From an uncultured Roseburia sp. (GTDB lineage Bacteria > Bacillota > Clostridia > Lachnospirales > Lachnospiraceae), in the NCBI GenBank assembly GCA_900550935.1, contig URUD01000024.1:1-41212 (forward strand): a DNA stretch of 41,212 bases, written 5' to 3'. Each line of letters opens with the position of its first letter. The first letter of the stretch is position 1. Positions 24,229 to 32,001 of this stretch are shown piece after piece. Under the pieces are notes generated by a model that saw only the letters and a program-made list of their open reading frames with translations, had not been told where the DNA came from and made no database searches. A program made the translations under genes and the position numbers.

Positions 24229-25082
24229 CAGTAATCTTATTTCTTTTAAAATTAATCGGCATCATCCTGCTTGTTTTGCTGGGCATTGTACTTACTCTGC
24301 TTGTTCTGCTTTTGTTCGTACCGGTCCGGTATCAGATCAAAGGTTCTGTTCTTGAAAATAAGACGGTGCGGGTAAAGCTGCACTGGCTGTTACATCTGCT
24401 TGTTTTTTCCCTGTCCTACGAGGAAAAGAAACTTACAACAGAGTTTCGTATCTTAGGATTTCGCCTGTTCCCACGGGAAAAGAAAAAGTCCGCGTTGGAT
24501 GACACCGATTTTGACGATATAGAAGAGGCAGAGGACGAGCGTGTTACGCAGGAACCTGTGCAGGAGATACCGCAGCTTACGGCGACGGAGTACAGCGGGG
24601 AGCCGCAGACGGACAGTTCAGAAACTCACAGAAGACAGAAGCGGCAGCCAAAGCGAAAAATTGCTGCATTTATTGATAACTGGAAGCGTTTTTGGGAGAA
24701 GATAAAGCAGATACCGGATAAGGTTTCCGCCATCTGGAGTGTCATTTCGGATGAGGGTAATCACAAAGTCGTATCCCTGGTTTGGGAACAGATCCGTTAC
24801 CTGTTGCGGCACAGCAGATTTCGAAAGTTAAAAACAGACCTTACGTTTTCTGCAGGAGATCCGGCTACAACGGGGCAGATCCTTGGAGTGTTCTGCATGT
24901 TCCCAATGCTGTATCAGTATGAGGTTTCCGTAGTGCCGGATTTTGAAAGTGAACAGTGGTATCTGCGGGGGACTTTTGAGATAAAAGGACATGCCCGCCT
25001 GGTACATGTACTGCGCAGTGGTATCCTGTTATGGAAAGAAAAAGAAGTACGCAGATTTGTAAATCGCATGATGAAAAAATAG
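24225..25082 (+). CDS. DUF2953 domain membrane protein (YtfI-like)
   Basis: The 285-residue protein starts with a long hydrophobic helix (about residues 3-33). VRVKLHWLLHLLVFSLSYEEKK follows, then a low-complexity acidic and Gln-rich linker (about 90-140). A conserved C-terminal part contains RHSRFRKLKTDLTFSAGDPA and TTGQILGVFCMFPM, the DUF2953 hallmark. In Bacillus the relative YtfI precedes YtfJ (GerW), and the same order is seen here. The molecular role is unknown. ATG overlaps the preceding stop; GerW follows after 17 bases. Confidence 0.85.
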   Translation: MTVILFLLKLIGIILLVLLGIVLTLLVLLLFVPVRYQIKGSVLENKTVRVKLHWLLHLLVFSLSYEEKKLTTEFRILGFRLFPREKKKSALDDTDFDDIEEAEDERVTQEPVQEIPQLTATEYSGEPQTDSSETHRRQKRQPKRKIAAFIDNWKRFWEKIKQIPDKVSAIWSVISDEGNHKVVSLVWEQIRYLLRHSRFRKLKTDLTFSAGDPATTGQILGVFCMFPMLYQYEVSVVPDFESEQWYLRGTFEIKGHARLVHVLRSGILLWKEKEVRRFVNRMMKK

Positions 25083-25099
25083 AAAGGTAGGAATTTGAT

Positions 25100-25537
25100 A
25101 TGGGAGACAACAGTTTTCACACAACGGTAGAGTCATTGTTTAAGGGGATGGACAGCTTTATTACCACAAAAACGGTAGTGGGAGATGCGATCCATATTGG
25201 AGATACCATCATCCTTCCACTTGTAGATGTATCATTTGGTGTTGCCGCAGGTGCATTTTCACAGGATAAGAAAAATAACGGAGCCGGTGGTATGGGTGGA
25301 AAAATCATGCCAAGCGCCGTTTTAGTCATCCAGAATGGAACAACCAAGCTTGTCAATATCAAGAACCAGGATGGCATTACAAAAGTGCTGGATATGGTAC
25401 CGGATTTTGTCAACAAATTTACTTCCAAGAGTGAGAACACCGAAGAAGAGATAAAACAGGCACCGGAAGATGCCGATGCGAAAAAAGCGGCACAGAAAGA
25501 GATGGAAGATATCTTAAAAGATTCTGTCAATGAATAG
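25100..25537 (+). CDS. gerW: GerW family sporulation protein (YtfJ)
   Basis: The 145-residue protein has the family core: VESLFKGMDSFITTKTVVGD, AIHIGDTIILPLVDVSFGVA, the glycine-rich GAFSQDKKNNGAGGMGGKI and SAVLVIQNGTTKLVNIKNQD. The C-terminal tail is acidic and helical. GerW/YtfJ is a spore protein needed for germination in Bacillus, and homologues are widespread in spore-forming Clostridia. Its presence suggests the organism can or once could sporulate. ATG 25100 follows AGAAAGGTAGG. A terminator begins eight bases after the stop. Confidence 0.9.
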   Translation: MGDNSFHTTVESLFKGMDSFITTKTVVGDAIHIGDTIILPLVDVSFGVAAGAFSQDKKNNGAGGMGGKIMPSAVLVIQNGTTKLVNIKNQDGITKVLDMVPDFVNKFTSKSENTEEEIKQAPEDADAKKAAQKEMEDILKDSVNE

Positions 25538-25544
25538 AGCATAG

Positions 25545-25577
25545 GAGCATATATTATTAGTAATATATGCTCTTTTT
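25545..25577 (+). terminator. Rho-independent terminator after gerW
   Basis: GAGCATATATTA (25545-25556) pairs perfectly with TAATATATGCTC (25561-25572) around a 4-base loop, followed by TTTTT. It ends the NUDIX-to-gerW unit. The ribosome binding site of the next small gene starts immediately after the U tract. Confidence 0.9.
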
Positions 25578-25587
25578 AGGTGGCGGA

Positions 25588-25731
25588 ATGAAACGGATCA
25601 TCGGTTTTGCGTTATTTTGTTTTTCTATGGGAATGCTGGTAATGATTGTCATTCACAATCGTTTCTGTGGCTTCCTGCTGATGATCGCATGTATGCTTGC
25701 CGGGTATTATATTTTCTGTTGTGATGATTGA
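25588..25731 (+). CDS. Small predicted membrane protein, 47 aa
   Basis: A frame of 47 codons (ATG 25588, TGA 25729-25731) encodes MKRIIGFALFCFSMGMLVMI, then VIHNRFCGFLLMIACMLAGY and YIFCCDD. It predicts two membrane helices (about 4-22 and 26-44) joined by a short HNR turn, with a Cys-Cys-Asp-Asp end. AGGTGG at 25578-25583 is four bases from the ATG, which is close. It lies between two terminators and its stop touches the second one, so it would need read-through or a promoter inside the first. No family is recognised; coding is supported by the start signal and the clean hydrophobic pattern only. Confidence 0.55.
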   Translation: MKRIIGFALFCFSMGMLVMIVIHNRFCGFLLMIACMLAGYYIFCCDD

Positions 25732-25778
25732 AGAGGGATTATTGAGAAAAGAAGTGCAATAATCCCTCTTGCTTTTTT
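25731..25778 (+). terminator. Rho-independent terminator before pflB
   Basis: AAGAGGGATTATTG (25731-25744) pairs perfectly with CAATAATCCCTCTT (25757-25770) around a 12-base loop, followed by GCTTTTTTGC. It insulates pflB from upstream transcription. Confidence 0.88.
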
Positions 25779-25797
25779 GCTATTTTCCGATAAGATA

Positions 25798-25844
25798 GAT
25801 ATGGTTAGAATAATCTAACGAAAGTAGCAATTAACTAACATATC
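25798..25844 (+). promoter_or_regulatory. pflB promoter region with GTTAG/CTAAC operator-like repeats
   Basis: GTTAGAATAATCTAAC (25804-25819) is a perfect inverted repeat of 6-bp arms with a 4-base spacer. A further CTAAC lies at 25835-25839, inside CTAACATATC, which nearly mirrors GATATGGTTAG at 25798-25808. TAGAAT (25806-25811) inside the first repeat is a possible -10, but its -35 is poor; an alternative is TTGCTT (25769) with TAAGAT (25791-25796), 16 bases apart. The repeats do not fit Rex spacing. The cognate regulator is unknown. Confidence 0.5.
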
Positions 25845-25861
25845 ACAGAAAGGGCAAAAAA

Positions 25862-28114
25862 ATGAAAAATTTTGAGCAGTGGGAAGGGTTCTCTGGAAGA
25901 TTATGGAAAGAGGGCGTAGATGTCCGCGATTTCATCCAGAACAACTATCAGCCATATGACGGGGATGAATCCTTTTTAGCAGGGCCTACTGAGGCAACGA
26001 ATAAATTGTGGGAAAAATTACAGGAACTTCAGAAAGAGGAGCGTAAAAAGGGCGGTGTCTTAGACATGGAGACCGAGGTCGTGTCTTCTCTTACCGCATA
26101 TGGTCCTGGCTATATCAGTGAGGATTTAAAAGGACTTGAGAAAGTAGTCGGACTTCAGACAGACAAGCCACTCAAACGTGCATTTATGCCGTATGGCGGT
26201 ATCCAGATGGCAGAGCAGTCCTGCACTATGTATGGCTATCAGCCAAGCGAAAAATTACATGAGATCTTTACCCAGTATCATAAAACACATAACCAGGCAG
26301 TATTTGATGTTTACACACCGGAAATGAAACGGATGCGTCATAACAAGATCTTGACCGGTCTGCCGGATACTTATGGTAGAGGCCGTATCGTAGGCGATTA
26401 CAGACGTGTTGCGCTTTACGGTATTGATTACCTCATTGAAGAGAAACAGAACGATTTTGCAGCAAGTGAGAGGCGGAGCATGAGAAGCAAAGATTACCGT
26501 ATCCGTGAGGAACTTGCAGAGCAGATCAAGGCATTAAAGGGAATGAAAGAGATGGCAAAGGTATATGGCTATGACATTTCCGAGCCGGCAAAAGATGCGA
26601 AAGAGGCATTCCAGTGGCTGTATTTTGCTTATCTTGCAGCGATCAAGACACAGAACGGTGCGGCAATGAGTGTTGGACGTGTATCAACATTCCTTGACAT
26701 TTACATTGAACGAGATATGAAAAAAGGCATTCTGACAGAGGAAGAGGCACAGGAGCTTGTCGATCATATGACAATGAAATTCCGTATGGTAAAATTTGCA
26801 CGTATTGAATCATACAATCAGCTCTTCTCCGGCGACCCGGTATGGGCAACCCTTGATGTGGCAGGAATCGGTATGGACGGACGTCATCAGGTAACTAAGA
26901 CCTGTTATCGTTTCTTACATACTTTGGAAAATATGGGACCATCCCCGGAGCCAAACCTTACCGTATTATATTCTTCTCATTTACCGGAGAACTTCCGCAA
27001 ATATGCAGCACATATTTCTATCAGCACAAGTTCCATCCAGTACGAGAATGATGATGTGATGCGTCCGGTATGGGGAGATGATTATTCTGTATGCTGCTGT
27101 GTATCTGCAACAGAGACAGGAAAAGAGATCCAGTTCTTCGGTGCAAGAGCAAACCTTGCAAAATGTCTTTTGTATGCGATCAACGGCGGTGTGGATGAGA
27201 AAAACAAGGTTCAGGTAGGGCCTGCTTACCGTCCGATCACTTCCGAGTATCTGGATTATGACGAGGTTATGGAACGCTATGATGCGATGATGACCTGGTT
27301 GGCACAGGCTTATGTGGAAACCTTAAATATGATCCACTATATGCACGACAAATATTACTATGAGGCAACCCAGATGGCACTTATCGATACCGATGTAAGA
27401 CGTACCTTTGCAACCGGTATTGCAGGTTTTTCCCATGTCGTTGACTCCTTAAGTGCGATCAAATATGCGAAAGTAAAAGTCATCCGTGATGAAAACGGTC
27501 TTGCAATAGATTACGATATCACAGGAGATTTCCCGAAATACGGAAACGATGACGAGCGCGCCGATGAGATCGCAGTATGGCTGTTACGTACCTTTATGAA
27601 AAAGATCAGAAGCTGCCATACCTATCGTGACTCAGAACCGACTACATCCATCCTCACCATTACATCCAATGTCGTATACGGTAAGGCAACCGGTTCTCTT
27701 CCGGATGGAAGAAAAGCAGGAGCACCGTTAGCACCTGGTGCAAACCCATCTTATGGAGCAGAGCAGAACGGTCTTTTAGCTTCCTTAAACTCTGTGGCAA
27801 AACTGCCATATGAAGAAGCATTAGACGGTATTTCCAATACACAGACCATCAATCCGGGTGCACTCGGACACAGCGATGGAGAGCGGATCGACAATCTGGT
27901 ACAGGTATTAGACGGATACTTTGATCAGGGAGCTCATCATTTGAACGTCAATGTATTTGGAAAAGAAAAATTAGTAGATGCAATGGAGCATCCGGAAAAG
28001 GAAGAGTATGCAAACTTCACCATCCGTGTTTCTGGTTATGCGGTTAAATTCATTGACCTGACCAAAGAACAGCAGATGGATGTAATTGCAAGAACATGCC
28101 ATGAAAGAATGTAA
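25862..28114 (+). CDS. pflB: Formate C-acetyltransferase (pyruvate formate-lyase)
   Basis: PflB converts pyruvate and CoA to acetyl-CoA and formate by glycyl-radical chemistry, a central fermentative step. The 750-residue length is normal. The active-site cysteines are in SVCCCVSATETGK, where C412-C413 match the catalytic pair; Ala of the usual ACCVS is a third Cys (C411). The radical glycine is G725 in RVSGYAVKF. ATG 25862 follows GAAAGGG. The pflA start lies inside its last codons. Insulated by a terminator upstream, it likely has its own regulated promoter. Confidence 0.97.
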   Translation: MKNFEQWEGFSGRLWKEGVDVRDFIQNNYQPYDGDESFLAGPTEATNKLWEKLQELQKEERKKGGVLDMETEVVSSLTAYGPGYISEDLKGLEKVVGLQTDKPLKRAFMPYGGIQMAEQSCTMYGYQPSEKLHEIFTQYHKTHNQAVFDVYTPEMKRMRHNKILTGLPDTYGRGRIVGDYRRVALYGIDYLIEEKQNDFAASERRSMRSKDYRIREELAEQIKALKGMKEMAKVYGYDISEPAKDAKEAFQWLYFAYLAAIKTQNGAAMSVGRVSTFLDIYIERDMKKGILTEEEAQELVDHMTMKFRMVKFARIESYNQLFSGDPVWATLDVAGIGMDGRHQVTKTCYRFLHTLENMGPSPEPNLTVLYSSHLPENFRKYAAHISISTSSIQYENDDVMRPVWGDDYSVCCCVSATETGKEIQFFGARANLAKCLLYAINGGVDEKNKVQVGPAYRPITSEYLDYDEVMERYDAMMTWLAQAYVETLNMIHYMHDKYYYEATQMALIDTDVRRTFATGIAGFSHVVDSLSAIKYAKVKVIRDENGLAIDYDITGDFPKYGNDDERADEIAVWLLRTFMKKIRSCHTYRDSEPTTSILTITSNVVYGKATGSLPDGRKAGAPLAPGANPSYGAEQNGLLASLNSVAKLPYEEALDGISNTQTINPGALGHSDGERIDNLVQVLDGYFDQGAHHLNVNVFGKEKLVDAMEHPEKEEYANFTIRVSGYAVKFIDLTKEQQMDVIARTCHERM

Positions 28115-28853
28115 TCAGACAACTGGATATGTACATTCGCTTGAGAGTTTTGGTTCGGTAGACGGACCGGGTGTGCGGTTTGTCGTATTTTTAAGTGGAT
28201 GTGCAATGCGCTGTCAGTTCTGCCACAACCCCGATACCTGGGCGGTTCGTGGCGGAACACCCTATACGGCAGAGGCATTACTGGAAAAGGTGTGGCGTTA
28301 CCGTTCCTACTGGGGGGAAAAAGGCGGGATTACGGTAAGCGGTGGAGAACCTTTGTTGCAGATCGATTTCCTTCTGGAGTTTTTTCGGCTTGCAAAAGAA
28401 AAGGGGATCCACACGGCGCTGGACACCAGTGGCAATCCATTTACGACGGAAGAGCCGTTTTATTTCAAATGGAAAGAGCTGATGCAGTATACGGATCTGG
28501 TATTGTTGGACATCAAGCATATTGACGAGGCACAGCACAGGATACTGACTGGCTGCACAAATGAGAACATCTTAGAGATGGCAAGGCAGCTGTCTGATCT
28601 TGGAAAACCAATGTGGATCCGTCATGTACTTGTCCCGGAGCGGAATGACAAGGATGAATATTTAACACGCCTGGCAGAATTTCTTAAGACATTAAAAACA
28701 GTAGAGTGGGTAGAGGTATTGCCGTATCATACGCTTGGAATTTACAAGTGGGAAAATTTAGGGATCACGTATCCCCTTGATGGGATTGAACCGCCGTCAG
28801 AAGAACGTGTGAAGAATGCAGAACGTATTTTAGGAGAGGGAATGCAGGCATGA
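28101..28853 (+). CDS. pflA: Pyruvate formate-lyase activating enzyme
   Basis: PflA is the radical-SAM enzyme that creates the glycyl radical on PflB. The 250-residue protein has VHSLESFGSVDGPGVRFVVF and the cluster motif C34-x3-C38-x2-C41 (SGCAMRCQFCHNPDTW), then GGITVSGGEPLLQ, LDTSGNP and LLDIKHID. The start ATG 28101 lies inside pflB (14-base overlap) without a clear ribosome binding site, pointing to coupled translation; a TTG at 28086 is rejected. The stop's last base begins the second copy of the repeated hairpin element. Confidence 0.96.
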   Translation: MKECNQTTGYVHSLESFGSVDGPGVRFVVFLSGCAMRCQFCHNPDTWAVRGGTPYTAEALLEKVWRYRSYWGEKGGITVSGGEPLLQIDFLLEFFRLAKEKGIHTALDTSGNPFTTEEPFYFKWKELMQYTDLVLLDIKHIDEAQHRILTGCTNENILEMARQLSDLGKPMWIRHVLVPERNDKDEYLTRLAEFLKTLKTVEWVEVLPYHTLGIYKWENLGITYPLDGIEPPSEERVKNAERILGEGMQA

Positions 28854-28887
28854 TAATAGAATATACGCTCCGCGAACATTCTATTAT
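28853..28887 (+). repeat. Intergenic hairpin repeat element, copy 2
   Basis: The 35-base element has perfect 10-bp outer arms, ATAATAGAAT (28853-28862) and ATTCTATTAT (28878-28887), and the inner CGC-TCC-GCG mini-hairpin. It begins on the last base of the pflA stop and runs directly into the terminator. Over the shared 33 bases it differs from the copy after rnfB by four transitions. Confidence 0.78.
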
Positions 28888-28928
28888 AAAAAACGGTTAT
28901 CTGGAAGATTTCCAGATAACCGTTTTTT
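28888..28928. terminator. Bidirectional terminator between pflA and the dhuI-like gene
   Basis: AAAAAACGGTTATCTGG (from 28888) pairs perfectly with CCAGATAACCGTTTTTT (to 28928), with a short loop. Poly-A and poly-T flanks make it work on both strands, fitting the convergent genes. Confidence 0.93.
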
Positions 28929-28942
28929 GTTATCAGATAAAA

Positions 28943-29584
28943 TTACGCGCCAACGATCTCTTTTACGCAGGCTGCAATTGCTTCGTCTTTGCAGTTTGCA
29001 AAGAAATACTCTTTGAAGTGATCACCGGAAAGAGCACCTTTTACCAGGTCAGCATCTAATTCTTTTAAGATCGTAACCAGATCACGGTGTGTGATCTCTT
29101 TTACGCCATCAAGGATTTTTTTGTTGCGCTGCTCTGGAACAACACGCTCTTTTGGATAGCCACCTCCACCCGGAGTGCAGAATAATTTTTCGAAAATGTA
29201 GGTCAGGTTTAATTCACCGCCCCAGCCGAAGTTCTCAGCAAATGGAAGAGCGATGCAGTTTCCATCGTTTACCTGGGAAAACAGATAAGCATCCAGTGGG
29301 GACTCTACATGACCGCAGAGAACCTTTGGAAAAGCGTTGCATGCAAGCATGGCACCTTCGCCGGTTCCACATCCGGTAATGACAAAGTCAGCTGCGCCGG
29401 AATTTAATAATACGGCTGCTAAGATACCATTCTGCACATATGTAAGCTGATGCTCATCCTCAGCAGAATACATACCATAGTTGAATACTTCGTGTCCCAT
29501 TGGTTCTACAACAGATTTTAAGGTAGCGCAGATCATTTCGTTTTTTGCTGCCTGACTGTTTTCGTTAATTAACGCGATTTTCAT
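28943..29584 (-). CDS. dhuI: RpiB/LacA/LacB-family uronate isomerase (DhuI-like)
   Basis: The 213-residue protein starts MKIALINENSQAAKNEMI and has VITGCGTGEGAMLACNAFP, the phosphate/sugar-binding loop of the RpiB/LacAB fold, plus a distinctive C-terminal half (GGGGYPKERVVPEQRNKKIL). This longer form resembles streptococcal DhuI, which isomerises 4-deoxy-L-threo-5-hexosulose uronate from unsaturated uronic acids. The resemblance is recalled, not computed. It lies 21 bases after kduI, whose product does the same reaction with an unrelated fold. The start has AAAGGA upstream. It is last of the leftward unit lacI-uxaC-kduI-dhuI. Confidence 0.75.
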   Translation of the reverse strand: MKIALINENSQAAKNEMICATLKSVVEPMGHEVFNYGMYSAEDEHQLTYVQNGILAAVLLNSGAADFVITGCGTGEGAMLACNAFPKVLCGHVESPLDAYLFSQVNDGNCIALPFAENFGWGGELNLTYIFEKLFCTPGGGGYPKERVVPEQRNKKILDGVKEITHRDLVTILKELDADLVKGALSGDHFKEYFFANCKDEAIAACVKEIVGA

Positions 29585-29605
29585 AATAATCGGAATCCTT
29601 TCTTT

Positions 29606-30469
29606 TTATAACAGGTCTTTCATAGCGACATCATCCATGTCATCAAAATCCTGATTTTCTCCAACCATACCCCAGATAAAGGTATAAGCCTGTGTACCAC
29701 AGCCGGAATGGATGGACCAGCTTGGGGAGATGACAGCCTGTTCGTTTCTCATTACGATATGTCTTGTCTCGGTCGGCTCGCCCATGTAGTGCATAACGAG
29801 TGCGTCCTCCGGCATATCGAAGTAGAGATATACTTCCATACGTCTGTCGTGAGTGTGACACGGCATGGTGTTCCATACACTGCCTGGCTCTAATTTTGTC
29901 ATACCCATTTCCAGCTGGCAGCTCTCTACCTGGCCAGGAAGGATATATTTGCAGATCGTTCTGTGGTTTGCGGTCTCAAGAGAACCTAACTCGACTTTGT
30001 TGCAGTCTTTTACGATGACAACGCCTTCTTCTTCTTTTCCTTCCGGTTTGATCAGAACGGTTGGATAGGTTTTGTGTGCCGGTGCACTGTTTAAATAGAA
30101 TTTTGCCGGAGTGGAAGCGGAGTCACTGGCAAAAGAGATATCCTTTGCACCCATTCCGATATACATACCTTCTTTGTGAGATACATGGTATTCTTTGCCA
30201 TCAATGGTGATGACACCATCGCCACCGATATTGATGACACCAAGTTCACGTCTCTCGCAGAAGTATTTAGCACGCAGCTCATCGCCGGCGGTAAGGACAA
30301 GTTTGTCCTTTACCGGTACAGCGGAGCCAGTGATGATACGGTCGATATGGCTGTATACTAATTTGATCACATCGGGTGCAAAGAGGTCATTGATCAGAAA
30401 CTCCTCTCTTAAACGTTCGGTTGTATAATGTTTTACATCTCTTGGAGATGCTGCAGTTCTAAGTTCCAT
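29606..30469 (-). CDS. kduI: 5-dehydro-4-deoxy-D-glucuronate isomerase
   Basis: KduI isomerises 4-deoxy-L-threo-5-hexosulose uronate to 3-deoxy-D-glycero-2,5-hexodiulosonate in pectin or glycosaminoglycan breakdown. The 287-residue cupin starts MELRTAASPRDVKHYTTERL and has the zinc motif MPCHTHDRRMEVYLYF (H-T-H...E) with a later His in WSIHSGCGT. The length is close to the family norm. The start follows GGAG and lies 26 bases after uxaC. Its product would feed the SDR at 36402-37205. Confidence 0.94.
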   Translation of the reverse strand: MELRTAASPRDVKHYTTERLREEFLINDLFAPDVIKLVYSHIDRIITGSAVPVKDKLVLTAGDELRAKYFCERRELGVINIGGDGVITIDGKEYHVSHKEGMYIGMGAKDISFASDSASTPAKFYLNSAPAHKTYPTVLIKPEGKEEEGVVIVKDCNKVELGSLETANHRTICKYILPGQVESCQLEMGMTKLEPGSVWNTMPCHTHDRRMEVYLYFDMPEDALVMHYMGEPTETRHIVMRNEQAVISPSWSIHSGCGTQAYTFIWGMVGENQDFDDMDDVAMKDLL

Positions 30470-30495
30470 AGTATTAGCTCCATTTCTTATTAAAA

Positions 30496-31911
30496 TTAGC
30501 AGGTTTTTAAGTCAAAACCAAAGTATGCAACCGCATTGTTGTAGCAGATGCCTTTTACGATCTCCTCTAGGGTATTATAGTCAGCCGGGAATTCTCCGTT
30601 GTCTACCCATCCACCGATCAGGTTGCAGAGGATCCTGCGGAAATAGTCGTGACGTGTGTATGATAAGAAGCTTCTGGAGTCGGTCAACATTCCAACAAAT
30701 CCGGAAAGGTTTCCAAGGTTTGCAAGAGAAGTCATCTGATCCTGCATACCAACTTTGTGATCGTTGAACCACCATGCAGAACCCTGCTGGATCTTTGCAA
30801 CAGCAGTAGAATCCTGGAAGCAGCCAAGGATGGTTCCGATTGCCTGGTTGTCGTTTGGATTTAAGCTGTAAATAATGGTTTTTGGAAGGTTTCCATTCTG
30901 ATTTAAAGCGTTTAAGTAGTCGGCCATTTCAGAAGAAGGAGCGTAGTTGTTGATGCAGTCGTAACCGGTATCTGGTCCGAGGCGGTCAAACATTGGGGTG
31001 TTGTTGTCACGTTTGCATCCATAATGAAGCTGCATTACCCAGTCGCGGCGTGCATATTCATTTCCAACAAAGATCATGAATGCTGTTTTGAATTTTAATT
31101 CTTCTTCACGGCTGACACCATTTCCTGCAAGACGTTTTGCAAAAATCGCCTCGATCTCATCCTCGGTAGCAGGCGCATACATTACATACTCTAATGCGTG
31201 GTCAGATACGTTACATCCCATAGATGCAAAGAAATCCATACGGTTGCATAATGCTTTCTTTAAATCAGCAAAAGTAGCGATCTTCATACCAGAAGCAGCT
31301 TCTAACTGTGCCATGTAATCCAGATAAGTTACTTTTTCGATATTCATTGCCTTGTCCGGACGCCATGCAGGAAGAACCTGAACGTCGAAAGATTTGTCCT
31401 CAGCAAGTTTTTTGTGCCACTCTAAGCTGTCAACAGGATCATCTGTGGTACAGATCAGAGTAACGTTGGACTGTTTGATGATATTGCGGACGGTCATAGA
31501 TGGCTCAGCAAGTTTCTTGTTGCATAACTCCCAGACTTCTTCCGCGGTCTTTTTGTTTAATACGCCGTTGTAACCAAAGTATTTCTTTAATTCCAGATGA
31601 CTCCAGTGGAAGAGTGGGTTGCCGATGGCTTTTCCTAAAACCTCAGCCCATTTTAAGAATTTCTCTTTATCGGAAGCATCACCTGTGATGTATTTTTCAT
31701 CTACACCGCAGGAACGCATGAAACGCCATTTGTAATGATCTCCACCTAACCACACCTGAGTGATGTTCTCAAACTGACGATCCTCATAGATTTCCTGAGG
31801 GTTGATGTGGCAGTGATAGTCTAAGATCGGCATGTTCTCTGCATAGTTGTGATACAGCTGCTGTGCAGCTTCTGTCTGAAGTAAGAAATTGTCATCCATA
31901 AATTGTTTCAT
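30496..31911 (-). CDS. uxaC: Glucuronate (uronate) isomerase
   Basis: UxaC isomerises D-galacturonate to D-tagaturonate and D-glucuronate to D-fructuronate. The 471-residue amidohydrolase-fold protein shows MPILDYHCHINPQEI (metal-binding HxH), VWLGGDHYKWRFMRSCGV, GNPLFHWSHLELKKYF and the C-terminal SYTRHDYFRRILCNLIGGWV. The start ATG at 31911 has GAGAGGA upstream. A 90-base gap separates it from the lacI-type gene, without an obvious promoter, so the two are probably co-transcribed. Confidence 0.96.
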   Translation of the reverse strand: MKQFMDDNFLLQTEAAQQLYHNYAENMPILDYHCHINPQEIYEDRQFENITQVWLGGDHYKWRFMRSCGVDEKYITGDASDKEKFLKWAEVLGKAIGNPLFHWSHLELKKYFGYNGVLNKKTAEEVWELCNKKLAEPSMTVRNIIKQSNVTLICTTDDPVDSLEWHKKLAEDKSFDVQVLPAWRPDKAMNIEKVTYLDYMAQLEAASGMKIATFADLKKALCNRMDFFASMGCNVSDHALEYVMYAPATEDEIEAIFAKRLAGNGVSREEELKFKTAFMIFVGNEYARRDWVMQLHYGCKRDNNTPMFDRLGPDTGYDCINNYAPSSEMADYLNALNQNGNLPKTIIYSLNPNDNQAIGTILGCFQDSTAVAKIQQGSAWWFNDHKVGMQDQMTSLANLGNLSGFVGMLTDSRSFLSYTRHDYFRRILCNLIGGWVDNGEFPADYNTLEEIVKGICYNNAVAYFGFDLKTC

Positions 31912-32001
31912 ATCGTATCCTCTCTTTCTTTTTCTTAGAAAATGAATGTTATATTTAGATGCGGGAAATCCGCTTCTTTACTTATTTAAAATAAAATCCT
32001 G

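Noticed and set aside
25117..25542. 141-residue minus-strand open frame
   Set aside because: It mirrors gerW exactly on the opposite strand; Ser/Ala-rich composition is the reverse image of the real gene.
25804..25819. Reading the pflB palindrome as a Rex site
   Set aside because: The arms are GTTAG with a 6-base gap, whereas Rex needs GTTAA or GTGAA arms with a 4-base gap.
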